DNA of 64,000 bases from Sphingomonas sp. LT1P40. GTDB lineage: Bacteria; Pseudomonadota; Alphaproteobacteria; Sphingomonadales; Sphingomonadaceae. The notes under the pieces are model-generated. The model was not told where the DNA came from. It saw only the letters and a list, made by a program, of their open reading frames with translations, and searched no databases. This document shows positions 62,617 through 64,000 of this stretch, in pieces. The stretch's first letter is position 1. Each line of letters opens with the position of its first letter. Position numbers and translations under genes: made by a program. The stretch is from the NCBI RefSeq assembly GCF_036663835.1, contig NZ_JAXOJT010000002.1:797501-861500 (forward strand), in the 5' to 3' direction.

Positions 62617-63543
62617 TCAGGCCCCACCGAGCTTCGAAACAAACTCCTCAACCGTCGCGCGTTCTTGGTGAAGCAGCGTGCTGATCTGAACATCGAACTT
62701 TGCGTCAGCTTCAGCTTTCTTAACCCTGGCCAAATCGAGCTTGGCACTGAGGTCGGAGATCATCTGCCGACTTTCATCGGAGTCGATGCTGGAAAATTTC
62801 GAAATCGAACTCTCCAGCATCGTGATCGCTGGCTCCATGAGCGCCGCTGTTTCGAGGCGCTTATTCTGAAGCGAGGTACGCAAGCAGGAAAAAAGCGCGG
62901 TGGCAGCTTGGGCGAAATCAGCCGCCGCAAGAGCAACAGCCTCCGCCTTCACCCCAGCCGTTTCACGTTGCGCGTTTTCGGTGAGTTTTTGAGCCTCGAT
63001 TTGAATGTTTACGTGCGCTTCGATCAGCTTGAATTGCGGCAAACCCATAATAATCTCTTGACGCGCCATCGTGAACTCAGGGATCCCGAGCGTCATTTCG
63101 GTCCGGTCTACGCGAAACTCGGGTACACCCATGACGATCCGCTGCTCCTGCATGAAAAATTCAGGAACCTCGATCAGGATATCTTTCCAAACGACGGTGA
63201 AGCCGTGAAATTCCGGATACTGGCCGACCTTTTGCAGCGTCATGCGCACCGATGGCGTGTGGAAAATCATTTCCTGATTGACCATTGTGACCTGCGGCAG
63301 GTCGAGAACCCAGTCTTGATCGACAATTTCCACCTCTGGAAGGTCGAATACGATCTTTGTCTCGTCCCAAGTCACCTCGAACTCGAAATACGCTTGGTTC
63401 TCTGCCTCGTCCCGCAATCCGATTGCAGCTTCCGAGTACCGATCAGACAGCACCTTCAGCTTCTCGCTAATATCGGTACCTGCCTTCTCTGCCACCAGTT
63501 TCAAGTCATTCTGATATGCCAAGCATCCCTGAGTCATCTGCAT
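62617..63543 (-). CDS. Cargo: 14-residue proline-repeat protein, unknown family
   Basis: A 308-residue protein I do not recognise. GAGGGGAGA precedes ATG 63543. After a helical head comes a striking periodic block with proline at residues 69, 83, 97 and then 127, 141, 155, 169, each step exactly 14. The units read like VMGVPEFRVDRTEM, TLGIPEFTMARQEI and LIEVPEFFMQEQRI, alternating hydrophobic residues as in beta-strands. Residues 180-308 are alanine-rich helical or coiled coil (AAADFAQAATALFSCLRTSL). It lies between the O and P late promoters, where P2 has no gene. The fold could be a beta-solenoid with a helical stalk. Confidence 0.78.
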   Translation of the reverse strand: MQMTQGCLAYQNDLKLVAEKAGTDISEKLKVLSDRYSEAAIGLRDEAENQAYFEFEVTWDETKIVFDLPEVEIVDQDWVLDLPQVTMVNQEMIFHTPSVRMTLQKVGQYPEFHGFTVVWKDILIEVPEFFMQEQRIVMGVPEFRVDRTEMTLGIPEFTMARQEIIMGLPQFKLIEAHVNIQIEAQKLTENAQRETAGVKAEAVALAAADFAQAATALFSCLRTSLQNKRLETAALMEPAITMLESSISKFSSIDSDESRQMISDLSAKLDLARVKKAEADAKFDVQISTLLHQERATVEEFVSKLGGA

Positions 63544-63681
63544 TCTCCCCTCTATTCGGATCGCCCTTTCGACCCGATGCAAATAGTTTTGCGACGAAGA
63601 TGTAACACGGGTTGGTCATGAATTGAACGAAAGTGTAACTAACTATGTCGGCGCTGCTTTCTTCGTTCAGAAATGTCACCG

Positions 63682-63700
63682 TGTAGAGCTGCGCTCTACA
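63682..63700 (+). promoter_or_regulatory. Ogr-type late promoter site ahead of P
   Basis: The dyad TGTAGA-N7-TCTACA (N7 = GCTGCGC). The N7 itself is part of a longer palindrome, so here the whole site GTAGAGC/GCTCTAC is nearly symmetric. It serves the divergent P-Q side, as in P2. Confidence 0.85.
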
Positions 63701-63727
63701 TGATTGCGGGGATTGTAGGGACGGCAG

Positions 63728-64000
63728 TTGCTAACCGAATTGATCCAGGTGACGCCGCCCGACAATCCATTGCCCTCGCACGCCATGCCGATTCCGATCG
63801 ATGCGCGCCGACAGGCGCGCAGCCTGTACTGGCGCGGGTGGGGCATTACCCAGATCGCCGACGAACTGGATCTGAAGCGGTCCACGGTGCAGGCGTGGAA
63901 AGACCGGGAGAAGTGGGACGAGGCGCCGTCGCTGTCGAAGATCGAGGACGCGCTCGAGTGCCGACTCAATTCGCTGATCGCCAAGGAAAGCAAGACGGGC
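63728..64000 (+). CDS. P: Terminase ATPase subunit gpP (5' end, runs off window)
   Basis: The first 91 codons of the large terminase subunit. The N-terminal helix-turn-helix is clear: IDARRQARSLYWRGWGITQI then ADELDLKRSTVQAWKDREKW. TTG 63728 has the best ribosome site (AGGGA, six to seven bases away); GTG 63749 and ATG 63785 are alternatives. It is divergent from O, as in P2. The ATPase and nuclease domains lie beyond the edge. Confidence 0.92.
   Translation, partial: MLTELIQVTPPDNPLPSHAMPIPIDARRQARSLYWRGWGITQIADELDLKRSTVQAWKDREKWDEAPSLSKIEDALECRLNSLIAKESKTG

Larger units (their letters stand above)
30615..64000. mobile_element. P2-like prophage (left end to beyond window)
   Basis: A continuous phage genome starts at tRNA-Val. 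It contains an integrase, an Ogr-type activator, a Cro/CI immunity switch and an almost complete P2 structural set: D, U, T, E/E', FII, FI, W, V, H-like fibre, I, J, S, R, X, L, M, N, O and the start of P. Gene Q, cos, a replication gene and attR are not in view. The late block is uninterrupted, so the prophage may be functional. Several AT-richer genes look like later acquisitions. Confidence 0.95.

Overview
The window looks like a piece of a high-GC alphaproteobacterial chromosome, most likely Sphingomonas or a close relative. That is an inference from the gene content: an rRNA operon ending in initiator tRNA, a TonB receptor / tryptophan-halogenase-like / SapC repertoire, CpdR, a GapR-type protein and DUF1289. 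It begins inside the 3' end of a 23S rRNA gene and ends inside a prophage terminase gene.

Positions 1-1223 hold the end of an rRNA operon (23S, 5S, tRNA-fMet, terminator). Positions 1311-30404 are ordinary chromosome. An exported methyltransferase and threonine synthase come first. A maltodextrin/starch locus follows: MFS importer, LacI regulator, TonB-dependent receptor, flavin halogenase-like protein, two GH13 enzymes and a GH97 alpha-glucosidase, with several genes coupled by overlapping stop/start codons. Next are a periplasmic molybdenum hydroxylase of the isoquinoline-oxidoreductase type with its cytochrome c, a rhodanese, an amino-acid permease overlapping mtnP, an SDR, DUF1289 plus a DEAD-box helicase, an FAD-linked oxidase, SapC, cytochrome b561, a candidate small RNA, N-formylglutamate amidohydrolase and CpdR.

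From tRNA-Val (30540-30614) to the right edge the window is a P2-like (peduovirus-type) prophage with a tyrosine integrase next to the tRNA. The leftward early genes include GapR/DUF2312, several tiny coupled proteins and an Ogr/Delta zinc-finger activator. A divergent Cro/CI switch carries two matching operators. Rightward cargo follows: a Wzc-like tyrosine kinase with almost no periplasmic domain, a membrane protein, a secreted nuclease-like protein and an OLD-family ATPase/TOPRIM nuclease, then a sigma-factor-like protein. The late genes run leftward from O (62 kb) to D (41 kb), with P diverging at the right end. The right attachment site, portal gene Q and cos are not in the window, and no replication gene is recognisable in the part seen.

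The most notable signals are regulatory and cargo-related. Four copies of the dyad TGTAGA-N7-TCTACA lie precisely in the gaps ahead of late genes V, J, O and P, and the prophage also encodes an Ogr-type activator whose finger spacing (C-x2-C-x22-C-x4-C) fits the family. Each of these gaps also carries an unrecognised cargo gene. One of these encodes a protein with a strict 14-residue proline repeat, and the other two encode membrane-anchored coiled-coil proteins. A T6G slippery site predicts the same -1 frameshift fusion (E+E') as in P2, and V-W have moved from the J operon into the sheath operon.
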